Assembly (NCBI GenBank): GCA_033239525.1
Contig: BSYO01000016.1
Coordinates: 5,529,045 to 5,593,044 of the forward strand
DNA: 64,000 nt
Source of the DNA: Nepenthes gracilis
Taxonomy: Eukaryota > Streptophyta > Magnoliopsida > Caryophyllales > Nepenthaceae
Direction of reading: 5' to 3'
Position 1 is the stretch's first letter. Each line of letters begins with the position of its first letter. The notes under the pieces were generated by a model that had not been told where the DNA came from, ran no database searches, and saw only the letters and a program-made list of their open reading frames with translations. Positions 11,555 to 22,391 of this stretch are shown one piece after another. The position numbers and the translations under genes are program-made.

Positions 11555-12290
11555 CTTGTGTTAGGTGATTGGTCCCTACTTAAGGCATCGTCGCTTTTGT
11601 GTGCACGGTCTTAGCCTACGACTATCGTAGACTGAGGGTGTTCTCTTCTTTTAGAGAAGGTCACCGCATGCTTGCAATTCTTACTCCCTAAGATTTTGGT
11701 GGCCATAAGTTGGGGACTTCGAAAGCCCCAGGCCAGATGTTTTGGCCACCTGAGTCATTTGGTTCAGGACTATGGTTCTTTGGGCTGCATGGACCCTACG
11801 GCATGGAGCCGTGATTTGGGGTAAGACTGCTTCCGGGTTGTTGGCGTGAGGCCAAGTTGGCGGACCGCTTGGGGTCCTTTCAATGCAGAGTCAAAGTCTG
11901 CATATGGCCACTTCCGTGCCGCTTGGCGCGGAGCCATGGTGTAAGGGGCTGCCTAGGGCCGTTTGATGCAGAGTCGAGATTCTAAGATGGCCGCTTTCGG
12001 GCCGTTTGGCATGGAGCCAAAGTGCAAGGGGCTGCTTAGGGCCGCTTGCAAGAAATTGAGATCCTGAGATGGCCGCTTTTGGGCCATTTGGCATGGAGCC
12101 AAGGATTCGTTTTACAGAAGGACGATGGTCCTTCCAACTTAGGGGTAGTCTAGATCATTTTTTTTTCGGAATGTCATGCATGCAAACACTCACATGAATG
12201 AAAGTACAAGTTAACAGGAGCGACCAATTTTATTAAATGAAAACACAATGCATATACAAGCATCCCTCATGATGTGCGTGTACGCCTTAC
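11555..12290 (-). mobile_element. Ty3/gypsy 3' region (non-coding)
   Basis: This lies downstream of the integrase on the minus strand. It has no frame and contains the 83-bp tandem repeats described separately. It likely holds the 3' untranslated part and perhaps an LTR of the gypsy element, but no second LTR copy is visible to confirm this. Confidence 0.45.
11884..12108. repeat. ~83-bp tandem repeat, about 2.7 units
   Basis: Units start near 11884, 11967 and 12051. Each carries ATGGCCGCTTTCGGGC-like and GGCATGGAGCCAA words, followed by GGGGCTGC(C/T)TAGGGCC. Imperfect copies with unit-specific changes; part of the gypsy 3' spacer. A weaker related block is seen upstream, near 11790-11870. 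Confidence 0.7.
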
Positions 12291-12299
12291 CTGGGCCAA

Positions 12300-13290
12300 C
12301 GCTGCGCTACTGATAGTATTTTCTTAGGTTGGTGGTGTTCTAGGTTCGTGGGACTAGTTTGCCACTTTGGACACGTAGTTTGTATGTTCCGCTCCAGAGG
12401 ATCGTGGAGACCAGGAATGGGCCTTCCTAGCTAGGGAAAAGTTTGTTCTTGCCTACGGCTTTTCCCACGGCCTTTACACTCCGGAGGACTAGGTCTCTAA
12501 CTCCAAGTGGGCGTGCCTTTACCCACTTGTTGTAGTATTGTGCGATACGCTACCGGTAAGCTACAGTCCTCAGGCGGGCAGCATCTCGAACTTCTGGGAG
12601 CAGATCAAGGCATGCTCTGAGTCTTTGAGAGTTCGTGGCAGGATCGAAACATTCGACCAGTAGGCAAGGTAGCCCCACTTCAACGAGGACCACGCTTCAG
12701 CCCCGTAGCAGAGACTGAAGGGTGCCTTTCTCGTTAGTTCCTGTGGGGTTGTTAGATACGACCAGAGTGCGGAAGATAATTCATCGACCCATGAGCCCCC
12801 TGCGTCTTCCAGCTTGGTCTTCAATCCATGCAGCAACATGCGGTTGGTGACTTCGACTTGCCCGTTTGCCTGGAAATATTCCACAGATGTATGTACTAGC
12901 TTGATGCGTAGACTTGCATAATATTTGGTGAACCTGTTTCCCATAAATTTGGTTCAGTTGTCGGTCACTATGACCTCGGGAATCCCTAAACGATAGATGA
13001 TGTTTTGATGGAGGAACTCTGTTGCGTTTTGTTTGCTGATTCAAGCTAGGGGGATTGCTTCTACCCACTTGGTGAAGTAGTCGATGCTAACGATAAGGAA
13101 GTTCTTTTGTCCGAAAGCCAAAGGTAGCAGTCCAAGGATGTCGAGTTCCCACTGTGCGAATGGCCATGGGGACTGGAGGCTACGTAGTTTCGTGTGTGGA
13201 AGGTGCGTTATGGATCCATGGACCTAACAACTATCATATTTCTTCACGAATTCCAAGACATCTCGCTTCATTGTGATCCAGAAGAGACCC
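12300..13290 (-). pseudogene. Ty3/gypsy integrase fragment
   Basis: Reading on the minus strand: zinc-binding remnant MKRDVLEFVKKYDSC, catalytic core FLIVSIDYFTKWVEAIPLA, EFLHQNIIYRLGIPEVIVTDN, FQANGQVEVTNRMLLHGLK, WSYLTTPQELTRKAPFSLCYG, then the C-terminal GPFLVSTILWSGTYKL and RKYYQ. These are hallmarks of a gypsy-type integrase. Stops interrupt it at several points, for example within the core and after the GAEAW region. It would insert cDNA into the genome if intact; here it is dead. Confidence 0.85.
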
Positions 13291-13439
13291 TACCAAGGCA
13301 TCTCACGTTATGGATCCATGCTTCTTGAGCGCGAGGTTTTTTCCTCTGACGTGCGAGCCACATATGCCAAGGTAGACTTTACTCAGGGCATACTCAGCCT
13401 TCTCAGGGGTCAGGCATTTTAGTTAAGGAGTGTAATATC

Positions 13440-14130
13440 CTCGCCTGTATAGCCTCTCACCAAGGATTGTGTACCAGCCTGCCGTCTTCTTAATCTATTT
13501 GGCCTCATCAGCATTTTCCGGCAATGTTCCATCCGTCAGGTACTTTCGGTACGGGGTCATCTAGTTGTCACCCTCATCAATCTACATCACTTCCTGGTTT
13601 GAGACGTTAACACTGGGTATAGCTAGGGTTTCCTATAGGTCCCTAGTGTATTGCTCTAGAGAGCTTGCAGCTGCGTCCCTAGCCAACTAGTCAATTTTCC
13701 AGTTTTCAGCTCTAGGTATGTATTCAATCTTGAAGCACTTAAAGGCTTGGATCTGGGCCTTTGCTCTCGCCAGGAACCTTACAAACTGTGGGTTCGACGC
13801 CTCAAAGGTCCCTTTGATTTAATTGATCACGAGTTCCAAGTCATTGCACACGACTAGTGACTTGGCGGATTATTCCTTTGTTAGACAAAGTCCTGCAAGA
13901 AGAGCTTCGTATTTAGCCATGTTATTAGTAGCGAGGAATGTCAACGCAACGGAGTACTTAATCTCCGCACCGTCTGGAGTCCTGAGCACCACTTCGGCTC
14001 CGTTGCCTATCTGAATGGATGACCCGTCCACATTCAGGGTCCATGTCGGAACATCAGGAGCATCCACACTCCTCGGGCAGCAAGAGTCGTCTAGAGCCAG
14101 GGTCGCCGCCTTGACGATGAAGTCCGCTAG
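13440..14130 (-). pseudogene. Ty3/gypsy second RNase H-like domain
   Basis: The minus strand encodes WTLNVDGSSIQIGNGAEVVL, TPDGAEIKYSVALTF, NMAKYEALLAGLCLTK and SLVVCNDLELVINQIKGTFE, a typical RVT_3 RNase H fold that lies between RT-RNase H and integrase in some plant gypsy elements. Stops occur downstream. Same orientation and order as the integrase and RT pieces. Confidence 0.85.
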
Positions 14131-14179
14131 GGCCTAACCCTCAAGGGCCGGTCAAGACCGATCTCCATGTCGAACACTT

Positions 14180-14700
14180 CCAGTTCTATGGCCCACTTGA
14201 CTAGTCGCCTGAAGGTTTTTGGCTTCTGTATGATCTACTTCAGGGGTTGATCTGTTAGAATGACGATCTGGTGAGCTTGGAAGTAGGCCCGTAGCTTCCA
14301 TGCCAAATAGATGAGTGTTAACGTGATCCTTTGCGTGTATGGGTAGTGGGTTTCTACGTCCATTAGTACCCTCCTTATATAGTACACTGGTTGCTGCGCT
14401 CCCTCATGCTCTCTGACTAGCACGAAGCTGAGCGCCGTATCTGACCTAGCCAAGTAGAGGTATAGGTCTTCGCCCGCGCTTGGTGAACTCAGGAGAGCCG
14501 GGCTGACGAGGTACACCTTTAGCTCTTTGAAAGCTTCCTGACACTTGTCTTAACTCCAAGTAAAAATACTTGGAGATAAAATATAGATTTTATAATTTTT
14601 TCTCCATTTAATTCAAAATACTTACTTACCAACAAAAAAGAAAGCTTCCTCACACTCCTCGGTTCATAGGAATCCGAACGATTTCGTCGACCCTCCCCAA
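14180..14700 (-). pseudogene. Ty3/gypsy RT connection/RNase H, interrupted by a tail insertion
   Basis: Minus-strand residues TEECEEAFKELKVYLVSPAL, DLYLYLARSDTALSFVLVRE and QQPVYYIRRVLMDVETHYPY are the RNase H region that follows the gypsy RT. A 94-bp tail insertion (14546-14639) splits the first motif. The large insertion at 14700-18096 separates this part from the RT. Confidence 0.85.
14546..14639 (+). mobile_element. 94-bp hairpin-tail insertion with TSD
   Basis: Only the tail of the family: arms CTCCAAGT/ACTTGGAG, the spacer and ACTTACTTACC, ending in an A-rich run. The flanks GAAAGCTTCCTGACACT (14529-14545) and GAAAGCTTCCTCACACT (14640-14656) form a 17-bp TSD with one mismatch, inside the gypsy RNase H region. 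Confidence 0.9.
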
Positions 14701-17700
14701 GGCCTCCTCTCTTTCTCCGTCCCCCATCCTCACTTTACCGACATCGGTTTCGTCTGCTGATGCTCTGCTCTCTCCCTCCATCCCTCTGCACAGGAGCGCC
14801 TTGCTTCCGTCCCTTGGGCCCGATGCTGACTTCTTAGCGCCTCGGAGCTTTGCATCGCCAACACTTTGCCGTCTCCTTCTCTCCTCGGTTCTGGTGAATT
14901 GATTGCTGAAAGAAGTCAAATCGAAGAGCAACTTGGATGCGCTGGAGCCAAGAGCGCAACCGCTGCCGACTCTGATAATGTGGCTTTCTCCCCAAATTTC
15001 ATTTCAGATAAGGCCCATGTAAAGCCCCCGTCCTCCTAGGTTGAGATTGTCCAGGACGAGGGAGCTTGCCCATGTCCTTCTCTAAAATTTTTTCCCCCTC
15101 TTTCTTCCGATGGGAATGTTGTCTCCATCTCTCCTCCTGCTGATGTCATCAAACAGAGCAGGGAAGTATGGGGCACTACTCTTGTGGGTTTCTTCTCCGA
15201 ATCTCCTCTACACTTTATGGCGGTTAACACCATTGCTCGCAAAATTTGGGCGAAATTTGGGATCGAACATATTGTGGCGAATGAAGAGGGCTTTTTCTTC
15301 TTCCGTTTTGCATTCGAACAACAATTGGCTCTCTGTCTATCTAGAGGCCCCTGGACATTTGGAAAGAAACCCATCTTCCTCAAACGATGACAGCTTGGGA
15401 TGGAGTTGTCTAAGGACATGCTCCAATCCTTCCCAATCTGGATTTCGTTGTTCAACGTTCCAATCGAGTTTTGGACCCCCTTGGGTCTTAGCTGGATAGC
15501 TAGTGGGGTTGGCAAACCCTTTATCTAGGACCCGTGCACAACCCGTATGGGTAGATTGCACTTCGCAAGGATCTGTGTTGAAGTGAGTAAAATGGTCCCT
15601 CTGCCTTCAATAATCAGAATTAAATCTGAAGTGAATGATTCGGCCAAGGATGTCGAGATTGTGGTTGATTATCAGTGGAAGCCAAAGCACCATGGAAATC
15701 GTCGCCCTGTAAACCAAAAGAGCACCAGTAAGAGTACCGCTGCCAATTAGGCAAGGGATTCCAATGCTACCTCAAAGGTGCCTATGAACTCTTTTCCTAT
15801 CTCTCCTAAGGCGGAGGTGGATAATCTGGTGAATTCTGCAGTTAGCCTCCGGGATGTCTAGAGGTTTACAGGATCATTCCCTGGTTCCGGATTTGAAATT
15901 GTCGCCTCAGGAGGGAGATTGCGCTGCCTCTGGCGAAAATTCTACCTGTGGGCCTGGACCTGTCTCATCGTCTCCCCTTGCTAATGTGGATGCTCCATCG
16001 GCTCCGGGTGCTGAATGTTCAGCTGCAGGTTTAATAGGGACAACTAGGACGAATGGTGCTATCATTACCAGCCTGTCTGATGCCTCCGGACGCAAAATCT
16101 ATGATAATGGGGCTTCTCATGAAGCAGCTGTGGAAACTCAGTTGGGGAGCTTGTCGTCTGCTGGATTAGATGGGGAATGTTATGTGGTTCCTGTTCCTCT
16201 TGAGCATGATGTCTCCTGTATTTTCTCTGGCTCTGGTGTGCAGTCTCCAGAGGTGCTGCCTGCTGAAGGTATTCCAACCCGGTGTAGTGAGGAGGATTCT
16301 TCTGAGGAGCCCTACAGTGATGCCCTATCTGGTGACGATGTGTCCTCTGATCACCCTGTGTTGGATGTGGCTGCTCCGTTTGTGGGTGCTCATGATGATG
16401 GCTCTACTCTAAGGCCCCCTGCTGCCTTGTCTGATCATTATGTTTCGGGGCCGTCTGCTGAGGCAGATCTTGATCTCACTCCCGAATCTATCTTAAGGAT
16501 TTCCCGAAAATATTTCTTGGATGGCTCGGGCAATGTTGGGAGTGACTCTATTTGCCCACGAGTATCCTTGGTAGCTGATCATGAGGTCCGTGCGTTGGAT
16601 GCTCCACCGGAGATACCGGCCCCAACTAATTTTTGAACTCTTCGGGAGTTGGCAGACTTGCATCATAAAGAATGGAAGAGGGCCAAGGCCCGTAGACACA
16701 GAAAATCCAAAAGGGCTATTAATTCTTCTGGAGCTTGTGCTTGCCATTAAGTGGTGCGCATGAGTAGGCTTAGTTCTCTGTTGTCTTTTATGGGGACTAA
16801 TTCGGCCTCCTTGAATTGGTTGATGGTTTCCTGGGGGTTGTTTTTGTATGTTTTCTTGCCGGCTTGGCTTAGGCTCAAAGGGGTGAAGGCCTTGATAGCA
16901 GAGTGATGTCTAATGAGTGTAGTGATCACTATGCTGCTCTAAAAATGGTTTGCACTGCTGAAGCACTCTTGTTTGTTGCTTTTGGCAGTTTGTCTGGTTG
17001 GATTTGATGGTATTGAGTAGTGATGCTTGGCGTTATAGATATAGTGTCTCCTCCTTTTTTGGAACTTGATTCCGCTGTTTCTGGTGCGTTAGTGATGTAG
17101 TAGTGGGGCAATTAAGTGCTCTGAGGCTTTGGTATGACAACTGCTATGTGGTTGCTAGGTGTTCGGATGAGTGAGCTGAAGCCCCTGTGTGCTTGTTGCC
17201 CGGTGTGGATTTCTATTTTTGGAATGTAGCGGTTTCTATCGTTGCTGTGTTGTGAAGTATGGTGTGGTTAATGCTGAGGTGGGATGCTTTTGCCTGCAAT
17301 TTTAATTTGGATCTGGAGGCTGCATACTGTCTGAGCTTTGGCTTGGTCGAGCTGCCTTCTTGGCCTTGTATTCGCAGGAGGGGCTGCTTTTGATCGAGCT
17401 GTGGTAATCTCTACTAATGGCATTTTGGTATGTAAGGTTGGTTGCTGATTTTTTAGTCATGCTGGTTGTGGCACCTGCTGCCCGAGATGCATACTGATCG
17501 TCTATCTGCTACTGGAGCCTTGATGAAGCAGGATGATGATCCTCCGTCTGTTGCACTGGGAAATGATGATTTTGGTGGTGCTCTCTGTCTTGAACTAGTT
17601 CGGGTGGTTGTAAATATATTGCTGAGTTTTTGGGTTGTGAAGTTGGTATAGATTTGTTCGTGTTGCAGTTGGCGCACTGCTCTCATCCGAGGTCTGGCTG

Positions 17701-18096
17701 AAGTGTCCGAGTTCCCTCTGCACTTGGCCATGATGCTGTTACTTGCCTGAGATGATGTGGCAGGCTGAAGAGTCCATGACCTCTCTGTACATGGCCGTGA
17801 TGCCGATTTTGCTGAAGAGGATATGTATTTGGCCGTGAGTTAATCCAGCTTTGGTACTGCCCTTGGATAGGCATGCTTTGTTTGGGTACAGCTCTACTGA
17901 TGCTGGAACGTTTTGATTGCATTGAGTGGTTACCATCATTTTTGTTACTTCGTTGGTATCATATGATGTATCAATGTGCTTGGGGTATGCCCTAGCACTT
18001 ATGCTTTATCCCCAAGTCAGAAAAACACTTGGAGATAAATCATAGCTTGTAAAATTTTTCTCCCATTAATCCAAATTTACTTAGCAAAAAAAAAAA
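14700..18096 (+). mobile_element. ORF1-only, hairpin-tailed element in the gypsy RT
   Basis: About 3.4 kb inserted between the gypsy RT (18097-18880) and RNase H (14180-14700). Order: Ser/Pro-rich leader, ORF1 pseudogene (about 15040-16750), a 1.2-kb T+G-rich body without an ORF2, tail box GGGGTATGCCCTAGC (17982-17996), hairpin 18003-18040 and A11 (18086-18096). I see no clear TSD. Roughly 15 gypsy residues seem missing at the junction, so a small target deletion is possible. Confidence 0.75.
15040..16750 (+). pseudogene. ORF1 (DUF4283, no zinc knuckle, DLDLTP and basic tail)
   Basis: DUF4283 words: ISPPADVIKQSREVWGTTLV, NTIARKIWAKFGIEHIVAN, GFFFFRFAFEQQLALCLSRG, LGLSWIASGVGKPF, RICVEVSKMVPLP, and VDYQWKPKHHGNRR where sister proteins have WKP.RC plus a zinc knuckle. 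After a frameshift between about 15750 and 15854, an acidic Ser/Pro region (15854-16636) leads to DLDLTPESILRISRKYFLD (16467-16523). An in-frame stop at 16634-16636 precedes EWKRAKARRHRKSKRA. Other stops lie at 15388 and 15526. It presumably bound element RNA. No ORF2 follows. Confidence 0.75.
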
Positions 18097-18880
18097 GAGG
18101 CTAGGAACCGCAAGAGAGCTGTTAGTTGTCCCGTAAGCTTCTGTACTTTTTTCACCATTTGTGGAGGGTTCATGTAGAGGATGGCACTAATCTTTTTCAG
18201 GTTCGCTTCTATACCGCGTTGTGACACGATGAAGCCTAGGAACTTTCCAGAGGTTACCCCGAAGGCACATTTGACCAGGTTGAGCTTCATTCTGTGTGCC
18301 CGGAAGACCTTGAAGGTCTCCTCTAGGTCATGGATGTGGTTGTCAGCTAGCCTACTTTTCACGATCATATCGTCGACATACACTTCCACGTTCTTCCTTA
18401 TCTAAGCTTCGAACATATTGTTTACGAGACGCTGATAGGTCACCCCGACGTTTTTGAGGTCGAAGGGCATCACCTTATAGCAGTATGTCCCTTGGTCGAG
18501 AATAAAGGAGGTGTGTTCCTCATCGTCCAGGTGTATCCTGATCTAGTTGTAGCCTGAGTAAGCATCCATGAAGCTCAGGAGCTCGTGTCCAGACATGGAG
18601 TCTACCAACTGATCGATCCGTAGGAGAGGAAAGCTGTCCTTCGGGTAGGTCTTATTCACGTCGGTGAAGTCCACGCACATCCGCCACTTTCCGTTGCTCT
18701 TCTTCACGAGAATGACGTTGGATAGCCAGTTTGGATATTGTACTTCTCTAATGAACCCAGTGTCCAGCAGTCTCTTCACTTCCTCCCTTATAACTATCAG
18801 CTTCTTGACCGAGTGGTTCCTGCGCTTCTGCGACGTGGGCTTATGGCTGAGATCGTTGCCCAACTTGTGGACCATTACTC
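18097..18880 (-). pseudogene. Ty3/gypsy reverse transcriptase
   Basis: Minus-strand motifs in order: VKRLLDTGFIREVQYPNWLS, NVILVKKSNGKWRMCVDFTD, LVDSMSGHELLSFMDAYSGY, IRIHLDDEEHTSFI, TYCYKVMPFDLKNVGVTYQR, the catalytic YVDDMIVKS, and FLGFIVSQRGIEANLKKISA. A stop follows GYN and another follows MFEA. The 5' pol, protease and gag are not present; the fragment ends at the minus-strand element starting at 18881. Confidence 0.9.
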
Positions 18881-19797
18881 TTTTTTTTTGGTAAGTAATT
18901 AAAATTTGATTAAAATAAAAATATATACAAAATTATATTCTAACTCCAAGTGTTTGCTTAGAGATAGAATATAGCCGCTAGGGTATTCCCCGAGCACACT
19001 ATGAAAGAATCCTGAAAACGAAAAGAAAGTACATGAGGAAATAAAAATCGGCCAAAGCCATCAGCCAACCGGCCCAACAGCAGCCCCATTACAGAAGAAT
19101 GCATTGGAGCAGCAGGCGCTCCAACCTTCCATCTCGATAACAGGCATAATGCAACCGGGCAACCAAGTCACAAAATGGTCAAACTGCATCCAACCCAGTC
19201 GACTATCAACACCAAAATTGTTCCATTGCTTCAATACACAACACCACATCAGTAGCAATCACTCAGTTAGATGCTAGCTCCCCGACCCGCATCTCCAGCA
19301 ACTCCCCTCATCATAGCAATACAGAATTAGCAACATCACCAGATGACTTTCAGCAATAATGAGAGTGCGTTTCCCCCTCAAACGGGAAAAAAACCAGCCC
19401 AAATAACACACATACATCCAACAAAATCAATTCCCTCCACCTACATAGTAGCAGGACTACGTTCCCACACCCAGAAATTTATAGTCGCCATATTGTCAAT
19501 AACGGCTTCACCAAACCGGGAACATGTGTAGGATTCGGAATGCTTAACACAGCCAAAGAGTCCATGTCAGCCAGGCTGGCACCAAAAAAACCACGGCTCA
19601 TGCCCTACGCAGCAACAAACATGCAAAATTGCAGACAACTCAAACCAAGCAGGTGGGAGAGAAGGGACCTGAAACTTGCTGAGCCGCATTACGTCAACGT
19701 CAGTCCAACCGGGCATCCCTTCTGGGCGGACTAAAGTGCTGTCCGCAGGCCATGGAGATGGTCAACAAGTTGACCGACCAAAAACCTTTTTTTTTTA
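18881..19797 (-). mobile_element. SINE-like hairpin-tailed element (GGTCAAC family)
   Basis: Minus strand: 5' region beginning with an A-run and GGTCGGTCAACTTGTTGACC, a TCCGCCC word, a TTGGACTGACGTTGACG word, then a non-coding body and the tail (hairpin about 18936-18971, shortened in its loop; T9 at 18881-18889). The plus-strand copy at 24166-24938 and the minus copy at 39745-40545 match the same order. It interrupts the gypsy RT. Confidence 0.7.
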
Positions 19798-19829
19798 TAT
19801 CCACATTGGCCGGTCAACTTCTTGTCCAT

Positions 19830-22048
19830 AGGAAGGATTCAGAAGGGAGTTGTGGCTTGAAATTCTTCCCCCCTCTTGCGGTAGAAGGGGACACAGCTAC
19901 CATATCTCCTCCACCGGAGGTGATTGACCAAGGTCAGCGTTTATGGGGATCCACCTTAGTTGGCTATTTTGTCGATGCCCCTCCACATTTCCTTGCTGTA
20001 AGTGCCATTGCTTGTATCCTCTGGATGCAATTTGGTCTTGAGCACATTGCAAGCAATGATGCAGGTTTTTTCTTTTTTCGTTTCTCTTCATTGAAGAAGA
20101 TGGAGTAGTGCTTACTCACTGGTCCATGGATACTTGCTGGGAAAGCCATCTTCCTTAAACAACTGCTTCCCGGAATGCAGCTGTGCAAGGAAATGCACAA
20201 ATCGTTCCCTATTTGGATAAATCTCTACAATGTGCCGGTTGATTTTTGGTCTCCTATGGGGCTTGGATGGGTTGCTAGTGGATTGGGAACCAATCCATCT
20301 ATGCCCTGGAACTGCCAAAATGGAGAAAATTGATGTTGCCCAGATTTGTGTTGAGATCGATGCGGATGCTTCCTTTCCCACAGGAATTGTCCTAAAGTCG
20401 GGCTCCGATCCTTCCTCTAATGTAGCCTCTGAATCTGTAGTAAATGTTAAATACTCTTCGAAGCCAACTAGATGTGGCCGATGCCTACTCTTTGGACATG
20501 AGAAGTCCAAATGCAACTCTAAGAGGATTGTTTCTTCTGCTGGTAAGGCTATTAAGAAACGAGCTGTGCATTTGAATCGATCTCTACATAATGGATCTAC
20601 GATTGGCCTGCAGAAAGTAGAAGTTGAAGCTGAATTCTCTGCCAACCCCTTTGCCCCCCTTCTTGTTGATTGTGATACTGAATCGGTTAAGGACCTGGGA
20701 GTTTAGTGCCCACTAGCTGCTCAGCAGTTGGTTGCAGTAGGTTTGGAGAAGGCTCCTGCCTCTTGCTCTTCTTTTACTGCTGATTCTCGTGGTCTGGATG
20801 CTCTTAGGTTGGATGTTGATCATGAGCAACCCAATGCAGCATCTGGTGATTAGGCGGTTCAGAACAAAATTGAGGCTGATGAGTTTCTGAACTCCTTTCC
20901 TTCGCACGCTGATTGTCCATGACATGCTCCTGTTTTGATAGTGAATAATTAGCCCAATTCTCTTGGATATCAGGCTATCCGAAACCCGATAATGTCTGGG
21001 ACTCATCCGTCCAGCTTCTGTCCACCAGATAACATCAGTGTGGCTGTGAATGCGAACCAAAGCTACCGTTGGCATGATCCTTGCTCTGCTCTAGGGATGC
21101 CCACTGACAGTGGCACTCCGGAAGACCAAACCCAGTTAGTGGCTGCTATGCATTCGTGCGGTGATCAACACATAGAATGGCACCAGGATTCATATGTTGA
21201 GGTATTGAGGCATGGAATTTCAGCAGCTGGTGCTGGATCCTCTAGTGAAGGTGCTGCCCCTATACCCCATAAACCTATAACAGATGCGGACCGGTTAGAG
21301 GCTCTTGGGATTTCAAATTGTCCTGAAATGGGTGTAGGTTCAGCCATAAGCTCCTCTGTCCACAATGCCCCTTCTCACCCTCAAGGAGGGTTTCCAAGAC
21401 AGTGCACCAACTCTGAGCAACTGAGAAGGAACATTGCTGAGTTGAGTCAGAAGGATGCTGCTTCTGGTGCTCAAGTCGTTGACGCTGCTGTCCCTTCTCT
21501 AGTCAGTGGCCGGGATACGTCCGCAGAAGGATTTTGGCTGAAATCTATCCTCAAAAAATCGAAACGGCCTAAGCAAAAGCGGTCCCCTCCTTCTAATCAT
21601 CATTTCTAGCGCAGCATGCTAGTTGCCCATGCTGTCTCGCCCCAGCGTTTTGCAGGATCCAAGGTTTATTGGCTTCTGCTACAATGAAGACCGAGGTCTT
21701 CATCACCCTTCAACCGAGATGACTCTTTTGCCGAGATGCTGCTGGTGCTGAGGTCTCAGTAAACAGTAAAGAACCGTGACGCCAAAAGGGCTTCGTGATT
21801 GCCATATGGGTGTGGTGCTGAATTAGTTTTAGCTCCTGTTTGATTTCCTAGGCTATCAGCTTTTTAAGTTTGATTTCTAGTTTTTATGACTGGTATCATG
21901 TTGTTTCATGACTTGTATCATGGTGCTTAGGGGTTGCCATTGCTACTGTGCTCTACCTCCAAGTCGGCATAATACTTGAATTAGAACATAGGTGTTGTAA
22001 CTTTCTTTTCCTTTTTAATGTACTTTACTTACTTACCAAAAAAAAAAA
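19830..22048 (+). mobile_element. ORF1-only, hairpin-tailed element (5' truncated)
   Basis: ORF1 pseudogene (19842-21609), then only ~440 nt of 3' sequence, which includes the GAAGACCGAGGTCTTC module (about 21647-21780), the tail hairpin 21951-21987 and A11 (22038-22048). The 5' start is lost against the SINE-like element before it. ORF1 leads straight to the 3' module with no ORF2. Confidence 0.75.
19842..21609 (+). pseudogene. ORF1 (DUF4283, zinc knuckle, KSILKK C-terminus)
   Basis: Residues ISPPPEVIDQGQRLWGSTLV, AIACILWMQFGLEHIASND, PMGLGWVASGLG and, after a frameshift near 20285, ICVEIDADASFPTGIVLKS, then the zinc knuckle CGRCLLFGHEKSKC (CX2CX4HX4C). An acidic middle follows with DSYVEVLRHGISAAG and ITDADRLEALGISN, close to 43117-44464. 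It ends LKSILKKSKRPKQKR, the C-terminal style of the ORF2-linked ORF1 at 46374. Stops at 20106, 20704, 20851, 20920 and 20949 inactivate it. Confidence 0.75.
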
Positions 22049-22391
22049 CCTCCACCTTATAAGGATCCCCACTCTTCGAGGGGGTCTGACCGTGAGAGGG
22101 CAAAGTCGAAAAATGAAAAATGACAAAAAGCTTCCAAAACAGTGAAACTTTTCCACAAAACTTCTATGGGGCCAGGTCAGTGAAGAGGAGATCAAGGAGG
22201 CCATATTCTCAATCGGGGAATTTCGTGCCCCTGGGCCTGATGGGTTCTCTTCAAAGTTCTTCAATGATGGTTGGGATATAGTTGGTACTGATGTGACGGA
22301 AGCTATTCGTGATTTCTTTCATCACAGAAAATTTCTCAAACAGATCAACACTACCATCATCAGTCTTATCCCAAAGATTCAGACCCCACGA

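Noticed and set aside
14650..14931. 93-residue minus-strand ORF
   Set aside because: Antisense of the leader of the plus-strand ORF1-only element; it runs across the gypsy junction.
16750..18000. search for an ORF2 after ORF1
   Set aside because: No endonuclease or RT words (GDFN, SDHS, APGPDGF, FADD) were found in any frame, which supports the ORF1-only reading.
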